The position numbers and the translations under genes were made by a program. Below the pieces are notes generated by a model. It did not search any database and was not told where the DNA came from. It was given only the letters and a program-made list of their open reading frames with translations. From contig QBUR01000136.1 in assembly GCA_013374385.1 (NCBI GenBank), forward strand, positions 1 to 6,975: DNA of 6,975 bases, given 5' to 3'. This DNA comes from Candidatus Methanocomedens sp. (GTDB taxonomy: Archaea; Halobacteriota; Methanosarcinia; Methanosarcinales; Methanocomedenaceae). Shown piece after piece: positions 1 through 6,470 of the stretch (the stretch's first letter is position 1; each line of letters opens with the position of its first letter).

Positions 1-491
1 TATTTAAACCCCCTGAGGAATATCCAAAATACACGATTTACGATAAAACCACTGGTCATTATAAAAATAAACTTCATCCGGGCTATAAACTTATGGTGGT
101 ATTTGAAGCAATGGCCATTCTCTTTATCGGACTGACAGGCATCATAATGATAGACCTGAAATTCGGATTTATAAATTTTGATATACCTTTATGGAATAAT
201 TTTATGGCCTGGTTCGTAAATGACATAACCGGTAGTGCAGCTGCATTTATTGGTATGAGCGGAGTTGAACTGATCAGGATAATACACTTGTGGGCAACAT
301 ACTGGTTCGTGCTTGAACTCATCATTCATCTGGGATTCCTGGGAACAGATCCGAGGATGTCACAAAATGTTAAGGCCTTGTTCATAACCGGTAAGGAGAC
401 TATGAATGAATATGTAGATGTTGTTGAGGGTGTACATGAAGAACATGAGAAAAAACCAAGGGAGAAAAGACCACTGATTGTATTCAGGTGA
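1..491 (+). CDS. Membrane cytochrome b, C-terminal part (b561 / hydrogenase or formate dehydrogenase gamma-like), 5' truncated
   Basis: The reading frame is open from the first full codon at position 3 to the TGA at 489-491 (162 residues), so the gene starts outside the window; the ATG at 93 is internal, because the coding-like segment before it (KLHPGYKL motif) is typical of this family. Two hydrophobic segments are visible, about fragment residues 31-50 and 90-113. The second carries two histidines 14 residues apart (fragment residues 95 and 109, in IIHLWATYWFVLELIIH), the usual arrangement for heme b ligands within one helix. A segment like KALFITGKE follows the last helix, as in formate dehydrogenase gamma and Ni-Fe hydrogenase cytochrome b subunits, then a charged, probably cytoplasmic tail rich in Glu and Lys. 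The family moves electrons between a membrane quinone or methanophenazine pool and a partner redox protein. The next gene encodes a secreted multiheme cytochrome c, a plausible partner. The exact subfamily (VhoC-like, HdrE-like or other) cannot be fixed from this fragment. Confidence 0.8.
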   Translation, partial: FKPPEEYPKYTIYDKTTGHYKNKLHPGYKLMVVFEAMAILFIGLTGIIMIDLKFGFINFDIPLWNNFMAWFVNDITGSAAAFIGMSGVELIRIIHLWATYWFVLELIIHLGFLGTDPRMSQNVKALFITGKETMNEYVDVVEGVHEEHEKKPREKRPLIVFR

Positions 492-539
492 ACACTTGAC
501 AATAATGAGTATTTGTTTAACCATATGCTATGATTAAAA

Positions 540-555
540 CGAAAAGTTAATATTA
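540..555 (+). promoter_or_regulatory. Candidate archaeal promoter (BRE + TATA-like box) for the multiheme cytochrome gene
   Basis: A purine/A-rich BRE-like stretch (CGAAAAG, 540-546) runs directly into an AT-rich TATA-like box (TTAATATTA, 547-555). A start about 25 bases downstream would fall near 575-580 and leave a leader of roughly 35 bases containing the GGAGGAG ribosome site. The 121-base gap after the cytochrome b gene is large enough for a separate promoter. The surrounding DNA is AT-rich throughout, so chance matches are likely. Confidence 0.35.
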
Positions 556-600
556 GCATAAGGGATTTGAAAATCAATAATTATACACAAAATATTGAAA

Positions 601-607
601 GGAGGAG
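601..607 (+). promoter_or_regulatory. Ribosome binding site fixing a TTG start at 613
   Basis: GGAGGAG lies five bases before the TTG at 613-615. This strong Shine-Dalgarno match selects 613 over the in-frame TTG at 595, which would place the ribosome site inside the coding sequence. It also makes the protein begin with a normal signal peptide (MKLSNCLLLL). Confidence 0.85.
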
Positions 608-612
608 ACAAT

Positions 613-1566
613 TTGAAGCTAAGCAATTGTTTGCTATTATTAATAGTAATATCCACAATGGTGGGAGTAGTTCAAGCAGAGGAACTACAGTATGAAACAG
701 TAACTAAAATGGCTGCAGACTCTGACTGCGCGGCCTGCCATGATCCGGACCCACATGTGATACATGCAACTACATCAGCCACATGCCAGCAGTGTCATGG
801 TACAACATTGACCGACCGTCGACCTGAGTGTAACAAATGCCATTCAGGTACTATACATAATGTACATATTAAGAAGGTGCAAACTGAGGATTGCTCTTAC
901 TGCCATTCAGGACTTGATAGTTTACATTCAGACATGATTTCAGATACACTTTGTTCCCATTGCCATGATGACCTGCTTGATGTTCACGGCGGAGGTTCTG
1001 AATCTTGTGACGCATGTCATTTTAAAGCATCAGAAATAGTATCACCAGTTACAGCTGCTTCCGATGTAATTGTCTGCCAGAACTGCCACGTCTCAGCAGA
1101 TGTTGCGGTGCTTCATGGCGAGTCATCGAACGTGAGCTCATGTTATCTATGCCACAGACCTGGTGCCAGTGAGGTAGAGTCACCTAGTGAGATACCCCAT
1201 TTTCTGCATGTTCCTAAAGTGGAATGTAGCAGTTGTCATTTAAGCCAGGAAACAGGTAAGATTTACTTACCGGCATGTATCCAATGCCACAGTGTGGAGA
1301 AACTGCACGGCTATAACACCATAGCTCTCAAAACATCAGCTACAGGATTGAAATGTTCGGTTTGTCATCCTATGTTAAATTCTGATGATAATGGTGATGC
1401 AACGTCTACCGCATCAACTCCTGCATCAACTCCTGACACTGGGAAACCTACTGAAGGTATCGCCAATGGTGATGGAGAAGAAAGTACTGGAGTTCCAGGT
1501 TTCGGAATCCTGACAGCATTGACAGCACTGACCGTGTTATACGTGATAAATAGAAACAGGAATTAA
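613..1566 (+). CDS. Secreted undecaheme c-type cytochrome with PGF-CTERM anchor signal
   Basis: The 317-residue product from the TTG start has an N-terminal signal peptide (Lys2, hydrophobic core about residues 6-19, likely cleavage after VVQA at 22). Eleven CxxCH heme-binding motifs follow, with first cysteines at about residues 39, 58, 73, 94, 114, 132, 155, 177, 205, 222 and 248. Exactly eleven further histidines lie outside the motif histidine positions, enough for bis-His ligation of every heme. Residues about 265-285 form a Ser/Thr/Pro-rich linker. The C terminus has a PGF motif (295-297), a short hydrophobic helix and a basic tail (NRNRN): this is the PGF-CTERM architecture processed by archaeosortase A and exchanged for a lipid anchor in haloarchaea. 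The protein is therefore predicted to be membrane-anchored on the outer face and to carry electrons, perhaps from the cytochrome b encoded just upstream to extracellular or surface acceptors. The heme domain is not assigned to a named subfamily. Confidence 0.9.
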   Translation: MKLSNCLLLLIVISTMVGVVQAEELQYETVTKMAADSDCAACHDPDPHVIHATTSATCQQCHGTTLTDRRPECNKCHSGTIHNVHIKKVQTEDCSYCHSGLDSLHSDMISDTLCSHCHDDLLDVHGGGSESCDACHFKASEIVSPVTAASDVIVCQNCHVSADVAVLHGESSNVSSCYLCHRPGASEVESPSEIPHFLHVPKVECSSCHLSQETGKIYLPACIQCHSVEKLHGYNTIALKTSATGLKCSVCHPMLNSDDNGDATSTASTPASTPDTGKPTEGIANGDGEESTGVPGFGILTALTALTVLYVINRNRN

Positions 1567-1579
1567 ATATTCCAAAACC

Positions 1580-1635
1580 GGAAGATAGTCCTGCTATCTT
1601 CCTTTCTGTTTTTCTTTTTTACTTTTTGTTTACTT
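1580..1635 (+). terminator. Stem-loop plus T-rich tract terminating the cytochrome c transcript
   Basis: A perfect 9-bp stem (GGAAGATAG at 1580-1588 with CTATCTTCC at 1594-1602) closes a five-base loop. The T-dominated stretch 1603-1635 follows on the plus strand. It sits 13 bases after the cytochrome stop and just before the end of the convergent PHP gene. The T-tract lies on the plus strand side only, so it mainly serves the cytochrome; readthrough from the minus gene would meet the stem without an adjacent long T-run. Confidence 0.75.
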
Positions 1636-1638
1636 TAC

Positions 1639-2298
1639 TTATAACAGGTTCAGTGCCCTTCTTTTGGCTCCGATACATGCCTGCTGTAATTGTACAATAA
1701 GGGGTGTTCGGGTACCGTGGACAGTAGTCTTTCCTGAAACAATTGCTTTGAATATAGCATCAACTGATGGTTCTGAGTCGATTTCAGAATATGCCCTGCC
1801 CACCATTTCAACAAAATGAGCATCGCTGTTGCCCAGCATTGGCAGTTCAAGTTCTTCTGCCATCCGTACAGCAAGGGTATTGAACCTGCCCAGTATATAT
1901 CGGGAGTTCAGTGTCTCGATGGCATCCACATCCAGGTCAGAAACATCACCCAAACTTTTCGGGTAACCCTTGAAGGGATGAGGGGCCACTATCAGGCAGT
2001 CCTGTGCCCGGGCTAGCCTGATTATATCCATTGGGTCTTTGTTTTTAGGGAACCCATCATTGTTGCCCAGCACCAGCAAGTGACCCCGGGTGGTGGTTAC
2101 TTCAACTCCAGGAACCACTACCAAATCAATGTCATGTTCCTTAACTAGACGCTGTGCTTCCAGAGAGCCCTCGATAGTATCATGGTCGCATATTGCAATA
2201 CCGTCCAGACCGATACTGCATGCCTGCTTCAAAATGGATTCAACAGGTGAGGCGCAATCTTTGGAATAACAGGAATGGATATGTAGATCAATCCGCAT
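1639..2298 (-). CDS. PHP-domain metal-dependent phosphoesterase-like protein
   Basis: This 219-residue product has the PHP-domain metal-site motifs in order: HxH at residues 6-8 (DLHIHS), the CDHD segment with His39, Glu66 in PGVEVTTTRGH with His73, His107 in APHPF, and the NSDAH motif with Asp159 and His161. PHP proteins bind two or three divalent metals and hydrolyse phosphoester bonds; the family covers histidinol-phosphate phosphatases, polymerase exonuclease domains and small nucleotide or 3',5'-bisphosphate phosphatases. The substrate cannot be read from this sequence. The length fits a stand-alone PHP domain with a short C-terminal extension. The ATG start is supported by the motif-bearing N terminus (MRIDLHIHS); the ribosome site upstream (AAAGGT, about six bases before) is weak. 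The protein looks cytoplasmic, with no signal peptide or membrane segment. It is convergent with the cytochrome c gene and divergent from the por operon, so it appears to be a single-gene unit. Confidence 0.88.
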   Translation of the reverse strand: MRIDLHIHSCYSKDCASPVESILKQACSIGLDGIAICDHDTIEGSLEAQRLVKEHDIDLVVVPGVEVTTTRGHLLVLGNNDGFPKNKDPMDIIRLARAQDCLIVAPHPFKGYPKSLGDVSDLDVDAIETLNSRYILGRFNTLAVRMAEELELPMLGNSDAHFVEMVGRAYSEIDSEPSVDAIFKAIVSGKTTVHGTRTPLIVQLQQACIGAKRRALNLL

Positions 2299-2390
2299 TG
2301 GACCTTTGTTATGTTAGAAGTGTTAAAAAAGATTTCGAACATTACCTTTTTGTTAATTCAACCCCTCAAGTCCTATAACCTATCATAAGT

Positions 2391-2406
2391 CATAAATAAT
2401 AATTAA
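2391..2406 (+). promoter_or_regulatory. Weak candidate TATA-like region for the por operon
   Basis: The AT-only run within CATAAATAATAATTAA lies about 75-88 bases before the porG start. A start about 25 bases downstream would give a leader near 55-60 bases. The whole 180-base divergent intergenic region (2299-2478) is AT-rich and must also contain the PHP gene promoter on the other strand, which I could not locate. This box is therefore a guess based on position and composition. Confidence 0.22.
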
Positions 2407-2464
2407 ACAATTACAAATCAAATCCCATCAACGGGTAATAATGATAATACATTTTATGCTATTT

Positions 2465-2470
2465 GGAGGA
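2465..2470 (+). promoter_or_regulatory. Ribosome binding site fixing the TTG start of porG
   Basis: GGAGGA ends eight bases before the TTG at 2479-2481. The resulting N terminus (MKEIRIHGRGGQG) matches the usual start of this subunit family closely, so the non-ATG start is well supported. Confidence 0.85.
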
Positions 2471-2478
2471 AGTTTTAC

Positions 2479-3024
2479 TTGAAAGAAATACGTATCCATG
2501 GCCGCGGTGGACAGGGTTCTGTCACGGCAGCCGAACTGCTGGCAGTGGCCGCCTTTGAAGATGGAAAATATTCCCAGGCATTCCCAGCCTTTGGTGTGGA
2601 GCGGAGAGGCGCTCCTATAATGGCTTTTACAAGAATCAACGAACAATTCATCAGGCTTCGCAGCCAGATATACGAACCTGATTATGTAATCGTACAGGAC
2701 GCCACGCTCATCGAGACAGTGGACGTTGCATCGGGTGCTAAACCTGCCGGTAAGATATTGATAAACACTGAATTTTCACCTGATACCTTCGACCTTGACA
2801 CAGAGGCAGAGGTCATAACAATAGATGCAACTAGGATTGCCCTTGACATCATCGGGCGCCCTATTGTAAATACTATTCTCCTGGGTGCCTTTGCTGGCGC
2901 CACAGGCGAAATCAAGGTTAAAAGCATCCAGAACGCTGTAGAGCAACGCTTCCCCGGTAAAGTGGGCGAGAAGAATTCCCAGGCCGTGCTTGAAGCTTAT
3001 AACCGCATGGGGGCGGGACAATGA
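2479..3024 (+). CDS. porG: Pyruvate:ferredoxin oxidoreductase (pyruvate synthase), gamma subunit
   Basis: The 181-residue product starts with the family signature HGRGGQG (residues 7-13), followed by QAFPAFGVERRGAP (33-46), both typical of the gamma subunit (PorG, called PorC in some archaea) of four-subunit 2-oxoacid:ferredoxin oxidoreductases. The complex interconverts pyruvate plus CoA and acetyl-CoA plus CO2 with ferredoxin as electron carrier; in methanogens and ANME archaea it usually runs as pyruvate synthase to build carbon skeletons from acetyl-CoA. The gamma domain contributes to CoA handling and subunit assembly in the cytoplasmic complex. It is the first gene of the porGDAB operon and overlaps porD in an ATGA junction at 3021-3024, consistent with translational coupling. 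The length is normal for the family. A related 2-ketoisovalerate oxidoreductase (Vor) shares this architecture, so pyruvate specificity rests on overall similarity rather than on one diagnostic residue. Confidence 0.93.
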   Translation: MKEIRIHGRGGQGSVTAAELLAVAAFEDGKYSQAFPAFGVERRGAPIMAFTRINEQFIRLRSQIYEPDYVIVQDATLIETVDVASGAKPAGKILINTEFSPDTFDLDTEAEVITIDATRIALDIIGRPIVNTILLGAFAGATGEIKVKSIQNAVEQRFPGKVGEKNSQAVLEAYNRMGAGQ

Positions 3025-3281
3025 AAGTTACAATCGGCGGAGCTGTAAAGCCCGGTACTACCAGGGTCAACAAGACCGGAGGCTGGAGGAATTTCAGGCC
3101 TCTGTACCACAAGGACAAATGTGTCAGATGCGGACTGTGTTCGTTATTATGCCCTGATAGCAGTATCCACGAGCAGGAAGACAAGTACGTTACCTTTGAT
3201 TTTGATTACTGTAAAGGCTGCGGCATTTGTGCCAATGAATGTCCCAAGGATGCCATAGAAATGGTGCTGGAGGAAAAATAA
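3021..3281 (+). CDS. porD: Pyruvate:ferredoxin oxidoreductase, delta subunit (2x[4Fe-4S] ferredoxin)
   Basis: This 86-residue subunit carries two complete CxxCxxCxxxCP clusters: Cys34, 37, 40, 44 and Cys64, 67, 70, 74. They bind two [4Fe-4S] centres that conduct electrons between the cluster of the beta subunit and external ferredoxin. The N-terminal extension (about residues 1-30, with GGWRNFRPLY) is characteristic of PorD rather than a free ferredoxin. Its ATG overlaps the porG stop by four bases, and a G-rich stretch just upstream (about 3009-3017) is only a loose ribosome-site match, so coupling to porG translation is likely. porA follows after one base. Confidence 0.94.
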   Translation: MKVTIGGAVKPGTTRVNKTGGWRNFRPLYHKDKCVRCGLCSLLCPDSSIHEQEDKYVTFDFDYCKGCGICANECPKDAIEMVLEEK

Positions 3282-3282
3282 T

Positions 3283-4476
3283 ATGTCTGGAAAAATGACA
3301 GTGGTAGAAGGTTCTTATGCAATAGCCCATTCTGTAAAGGTTTGCAGGCCAAATGTAATATCGGCATATCCAATCACACCACAGACCCATATCGTGGAAG
3401 ACCTGTCACAGTTCATGGCTGACGGCGAAATACCCAATTGTGAATATATCAATGTAGAGAGCGAGTTCTCTGCAATTTCCGCACTGATAGGTGCCAGTGC
3501 TACGGGCGCCAGGACATATTCGTCCACATCTTCCCAGGGACTGGAACTGATGCACGAAGTGCTGTTCAATGCTTCAGGTATGCGACTGCCTATCATTATG
3601 ACAGTAGTAAACCGGGCTGTTAGTGCACCCATCAGTATATGGAATGATCACCAGGACAGCATATCCCAGCGTGATACAGGCTGGATACAGTTATATGCGG
3701 AAAATATCCAGGAAATGAGCGATATGACAGCCCAGGCTTTCAAAATAGCAGAGGACAAAGATGTCATGCTGCCAGCCATGGTCTGCATGGACGGTTTCAT
3801 CCTGTCACATGTATTTGAACCAGTGGTACTGCTGGAACAGGAACTTACAGACGAGTTCCTGCCCCCCTATGACCCGGAGCATGTGCTTGACACCCGTAAC
3901 CCATTGTCCTTTGGCACTTTTGCTGATCCTTCCGCCTATACCGAATTCAGGTACCTGCAACAAAAAGGAATGGATGTAGCCCTTGGTAAGATAGAGAAGG
4001 CTGCCGATGATTTCAAGAAGATATTCGGCCGTTACTACGGCGGACTTATAGAACCATATATGGCAGAGGATGCCGATATCCTGTTAATGGCAATGGGCTC
4101 AGTGGTGGGCACTATCAAAGATGTAATTGATAAAGCCCGCAGCCAGGGTATCAAGGTGGGCCTGATCAAGGTCAGGACATTCAGGCCTTTCCCTATGGAA
4201 GCCATACATAGTGCGGTCTCAGATGCTGCTATCGTCGTGACCCTGGATAAGAACATTTCAATTGGCCTGAACGAAGGTGCCCTGTTTACAGAGGTTAAAT
4301 CCTGCTTATACAATTCAGATATTAATGTACCTGTGATGGGCTTCATGTTGGGACACGGCGGGCGGGATATCCCTATGAGTACTATTCAAATGATTATAGA
4401 TAAGGCCGCACAAGCCATAAAATCCGGTATTAAGATTGAGAGTGAATATGCTGATCTGCGAGGTGAACTCTTATGA
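3283..4476 (+). CDS. porA: Pyruvate:ferredoxin oxidoreductase, alpha subunit
   Basis: The 397-residue product shows the PorA signatures in order: SAYPITPQT (residues 27-35), the VESEFSA segment (58-64) containing the Glu expected to contact the thiamine pyrophosphate aminopyrimidine ring, TSSQGLELMHE (82-92), and NRAVSAPISIWNDHQD (110-125), which includes the Arg implicated in substrate binding in characterised PFOR enzymes. The C-terminal half (from about residue 245) is the transketolase C-terminal-like domain, with LLMAMGSVVGT and RTFRPFP motifs. With PorB it forms the catalytic core that decarboxylates or carboxylates at thiamine pyrophosphate. Single-base spacing from porD and a GGAGG site at 3269-3273, nine bases before the ATG, support this start over the Met at residue 5. 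The last codons overlap porB in ATGA. The length is typical and no damage is seen. Confidence 0.95.
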   Translation: MSGKMTVVEGSYAIAHSVKVCRPNVISAYPITPQTHIVEDLSQFMADGEIPNCEYINVESEFSAISALIGASATGARTYSSTSSQGLELMHEVLFNASGMRLPIIMTVVNRAVSAPISIWNDHQDSISQRDTGWIQLYAENIQEMSDMTAQAFKIAEDKDVMLPAMVCMDGFILSHVFEPVVLLEQELTDEFLPPYDPEHVLDTRNPLSFGTFADPSAYTEFRYLQQKGMDVALGKIEKAADDFKKIFGRYYGGLIEPYMAEDADILLMAMGSVVGTIKDVIDKARSQGIKVGLIKVRTFRPFPMEAIHSAVSDAAIVVTLDKNISIGLNEGALFTEVKSCLYNSDINVPVMGFMLGHGGRDIPMSTIQMIIDKAAQAIKSGIKIESEYADLRGELL

Positions 4477-5345
4477 GCAGACTGGCCCCCGGACACAGGG
4501 GATGCGCGGGCTGTTGCGATGCCATGGCAGCTAATTTCGTACTGGAAGCGGTAGGAGACGATGCCATAGTTGTAAATCCCACCGGCTGTTTGGAAGTGAT
4601 GACCACACCGTACCCTGAATCAGCCTGGGAAGTGCCCTGGATACATTCATTGTTCGAGAACACCGCATCTGTAGCTTCGGGTATTGAGGCGGCCTTGCGG
4701 GCACTTGGACGTAAAGGTGATACAAAAGTCATAGCCATGGGTGGCGACGGCGCTACAGTGGATATAGGAATACTTGGAATATCAGGGGCTTTCGAGCGTG
4801 GTGATGATATAACCTATGTGTGTATCGATAACGAGGCGTACATGAACACGGGTGTACAGCGCAGTGGAGCCACCCCATTTAATGCTTCAACTTCAACCAG
4901 CCCGCCTGGCAGCCAGAGTTTCGGCAACTCCAGGCCCAAGAAGAACATGCCTGCCATTATAGTTGCCCACGGTTCGCCCTATGTGGCCACCACGTCTATC
5001 TCCTATCCAAAGGATATGATGCGCAAGGTCAAAAAGGCAGCGGACATTGAGGGGGCTACTTATATCCATGCCCATGCTCCTTGTGCAACGGGCTGGAGGT
5101 TTGATACCTCCAAGACTGTGGAGATCGGTAAACTGGCAGTCGAGACTGCACTGTGGCCTTTGTACGAGATGGAGGATGGTGAGATAACTTCAGTCAGGAA
5201 GGTAAAAAAGCCAAAGCCTGTGGAAGAATATCTCAAAGCACAGGGCAGGTTCAAGCACCTGTTCACCATGGAAGGCGGGGATGAAGCGATAGCAAAGATA
5301 CAGGCTATTGCTGAATGGAATATCAAGCATTATGGTCTGGAATAG
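4473..5345 (+). CDS. porB: Pyruvate:ferredoxin oxidoreductase, beta subunit (TPP-binding)
   Basis: The 290-residue product has the thiamine pyrophosphate/Mg binding motif: GGDGATVDIG (90-99) followed by CIDNEAYMNTGVQRSGATP (117-135). Four cysteines at positions 11, 14, 39 and 204 (GHRGCAGC, NPTGCLE, HAPCATGW) match the set that binds the proximal [4Fe-4S] cluster of PorB. The enzyme transfers electrons from the thiamine adduct through this cluster to PorD. The N terminus is set by an overlapping ATGA with porA and a strong GAGGTGA ribosome site (4460-4466), six bases upstream of the ATG. It is the last gene of the operon; a hairpin and T-rich stretch follow. The length is normal for the four-subunit type. 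The motif STSTSPPGSQSFG (139-151) lies in the loop common to archaeal PorB proteins. Confidence 0.95.
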   Translation: MSRLAPGHRGCAGCCDAMAANFVLEAVGDDAIVVNPTGCLEVMTTPYPESAWEVPWIHSLFENTASVASGIEAALRALGRKGDTKVIAMGGDGATVDIGILGISGAFERGDDITYVCIDNEAYMNTGVQRSGATPFNASTSTSPPGSQSFGNSRPKKNMPAIIVAHGSPYVATTSISYPKDMMRKVKKAADIEGATYIHAHAPCATGWRFDTSKTVEIGKLAVETALWPLYEMEDGEITSVRKVKKPKPVEEYLKAQGRFKHLFTMEGGDEAIAKIQAIAEWNIKHYGLE

Positions 5346-5390
5346 CGGAGTAGAGACCTGATTAATCCAAATAAAATTATAAAATAATGA

Positions 5391-5513
5391 AGGCAAAAGT
5401 CGGGTTATGAACGGGATATGAGGGGATAAACTCTACTCGACCTTTGCCTAATTTATATTATTCTACATTATAGTTTATTAACTTTTCTTTTTGACCATAT
5501 TTTTACTTAAATA
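5391..5513 (+). terminator. Long imperfect hairpin and T-rich tract after porB (probable terminator)
   Basis: Arms 5391-5402 (AGGCAAAAGTCG) and 5438-5449 (CGACCTTTGCCT) pair over 12 positions with one mismatch, closing a 35-base loop. An AT-rich stretch follows, with T-runs at about 5483-5493 and 5500-5506 and T-rich sequence to 5513. It sits about 45 bases after the porB stop and ahead of the convergent marker 8 gene, the expected place for operon termination. The loop is unusually long for a simple terminator and contains two near-identical 10-base units (5401-5410 and 5412-5421, one difference). The T-runs alone could be the functional archaeal terminator. Confidence 0.5.
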
Positions 5514-6376
5514 AGGGGTCTTGGTTGTTTGTCCTCTGGCAGTACTGGTAGTTCCATAGTATTAATGAGCACCGGGTCTGTGACCTCTTTTGCCCGCTCC
5601 AGCAGCATCTCCTTGCCTCGCTGGGTGATGGCGAAAATGGGTATAGCAGTGCCGAACTGCGCCAGAGCATGCCCTTTTATGTGTTCCCTGATGGAACCTG
5701 AACTGCAACCTGTGGTTATATCCACCAAGTTGATCAACTCCTTCGCTTCCTCGTGACCCATACCGGTAACATGAACGCCAAAGGTGACAATCTCCACACC
5801 ATGTTCTTTCTCAAGCTGGCGCATTTTCCTGACATCCGGTGCACATACGACTGAAACGCCTATTTGCTTATGCCCCATGTCGACGGCCTTCTCCACGCCT
5901 GCAACCTGGTCCAGGGCAGCTGTTTTAGGGTCAAGCACGGTCCCACCTGCCTTTTCTATACGGCTAATTAGTTCTGGAATGGGCGTGGTTTCAACCAGTC
6001 CGGATATCCTGCTGCCTATGCCCTGGGCCAGGGTGGGACTGCTTGTTATAACAGTACCCGCACCTTCGCAGGCAGTTACACAGGCATCCAGCAATCCCCT
6101 GTGCAGGGCGGTCATGAAGGTCTCGCTGGCGCCAAAACCTACGAAAATCTCCATCTCTATCTCCCGCAGGGCAGTGAACATACCAAAATCCTCTATACGG
6201 AATTCGATGTTGCCTTTCACGGATTCGGAAGTAAATTGTGTGATGTTCCTGACCTTGGCAAAGATGGGGCAGTAGTCGGTCTTAGGCTGACCAACTTCCA
6301 CGACTTTGCCGTCCTCGACTACAACCCTGGTCTTGCCCAGGGCTTCCATTACATGTCTGTCTTTTTTTTGGGACAT
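5507..6376 (-). CDS. mmp8: Methanogenesis marker protein 8 (DUF2099 family)
   Basis: The 289-residue product matches my recollection of the methanogenesis marker 8 family from end to end: HVMEALGKTRVVVEDGKVVEVG (8-29), DYCPIF (34-39), NIEFRIEDFGMFT (56-68), ACEGAGTVITSSPTLAQGIGSRISGLVETTPIPE (102-135), DQVAGVEKAVDMG (156-168), and TAIPIFAITQRGKEMLLER (243-261). The family occurs almost only in archaea that have methyl-coenzyme M reductase; its biochemical role is not established to my knowledge. Cysteines at 36, 99, 103, 178 and 224 could matter for metal or cofactor binding, but this is speculation. No signal peptide or membrane segment is evident. The start at 6376 is preferred because the DRHV residues before Met10 look like conserved family sequence. 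There is no ribosome site ahead of it, but a TATA-like box about 30 bases upstream suggests a very short or absent leader. It is divergent from the RFAP synthase gene and convergent with porB. Confidence 0.88.
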   Translation of the reverse strand: MSQKKDRHVMEALGKTRVVVEDGKVVEVGQPKTDYCPIFAKVRNITQFTSESVKGNIEFRIEDFGMFTALREIEMEIFVGFGASETFMTALHRGLLDACVTACEGAGTVITSSPTLAQGIGSRISGLVETTPIPELISRIEKAGGTVLDPKTAALDQVAGVEKAVDMGHKQIGVSVVCAPDVRKMRQLEKEHGVEIVTFGVHVTGMGHEEAKELINLVDITTGCSSGSIREHIKGHALAQFGTAIPIFAITQRGKEMLLERAKEVTDPVLINTMELPVLPEDKQPRPLI

Positions 6377-6400
6377 AATTCAACATATAATGATACTCGG

Positions 6401-6412
6401 TATTATTTATTT
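6401..6412 (-). promoter_or_regulatory. Candidate TATA-like box for marker 8, implying a near-leaderless transcript
   Basis: On the minus strand the sequence AAATAAATAATA (complement of 6401-6412) is centred about 30 bases upstream of the ATG at 6376. With the usual 22-27 base spacing, transcription would begin within a few bases of the start codon. This agrees with the absence of a Shine-Dalgarno sequence. Confidence 0.4.
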
Positions 6413-6470
6413 CTGACACAATACCAAATTCCATTTGTACAGCGAAAAGTTCAGATTCAGATGCGACTAC

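Noticed and set aside
93..491. Cytochrome b beginning at the ATG at 93 as a complete small gene
   Set aside because: The frame is open from the window edge and the residues before 93 match the family, so this is the end of a longer gene.
2193..2378. A small plus-strand frame across the PHP gene start and the intergenic region
   Set aside because: It overlaps the coding N terminus of the PHP protein on the other strand and has no ribosome site or family resemblance.
3283..5345. 2-oxoglutarate oxidoreductase (Kor) instead of pyruvate synthase
   Set aside because: The separate PorD-type ferredoxin and the gamma-delta-alpha-beta order with PorA/PorB motifs fit Por; Vor remains a minor alternative.
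5784..6275. A 163-residue plus-strand open frame opposite marker 8
   Set aside because: It lies entirely within the well-supported minus-strand marker 8 gene, has no ribosome site and no recognisable domain; it is an antisense shadow.
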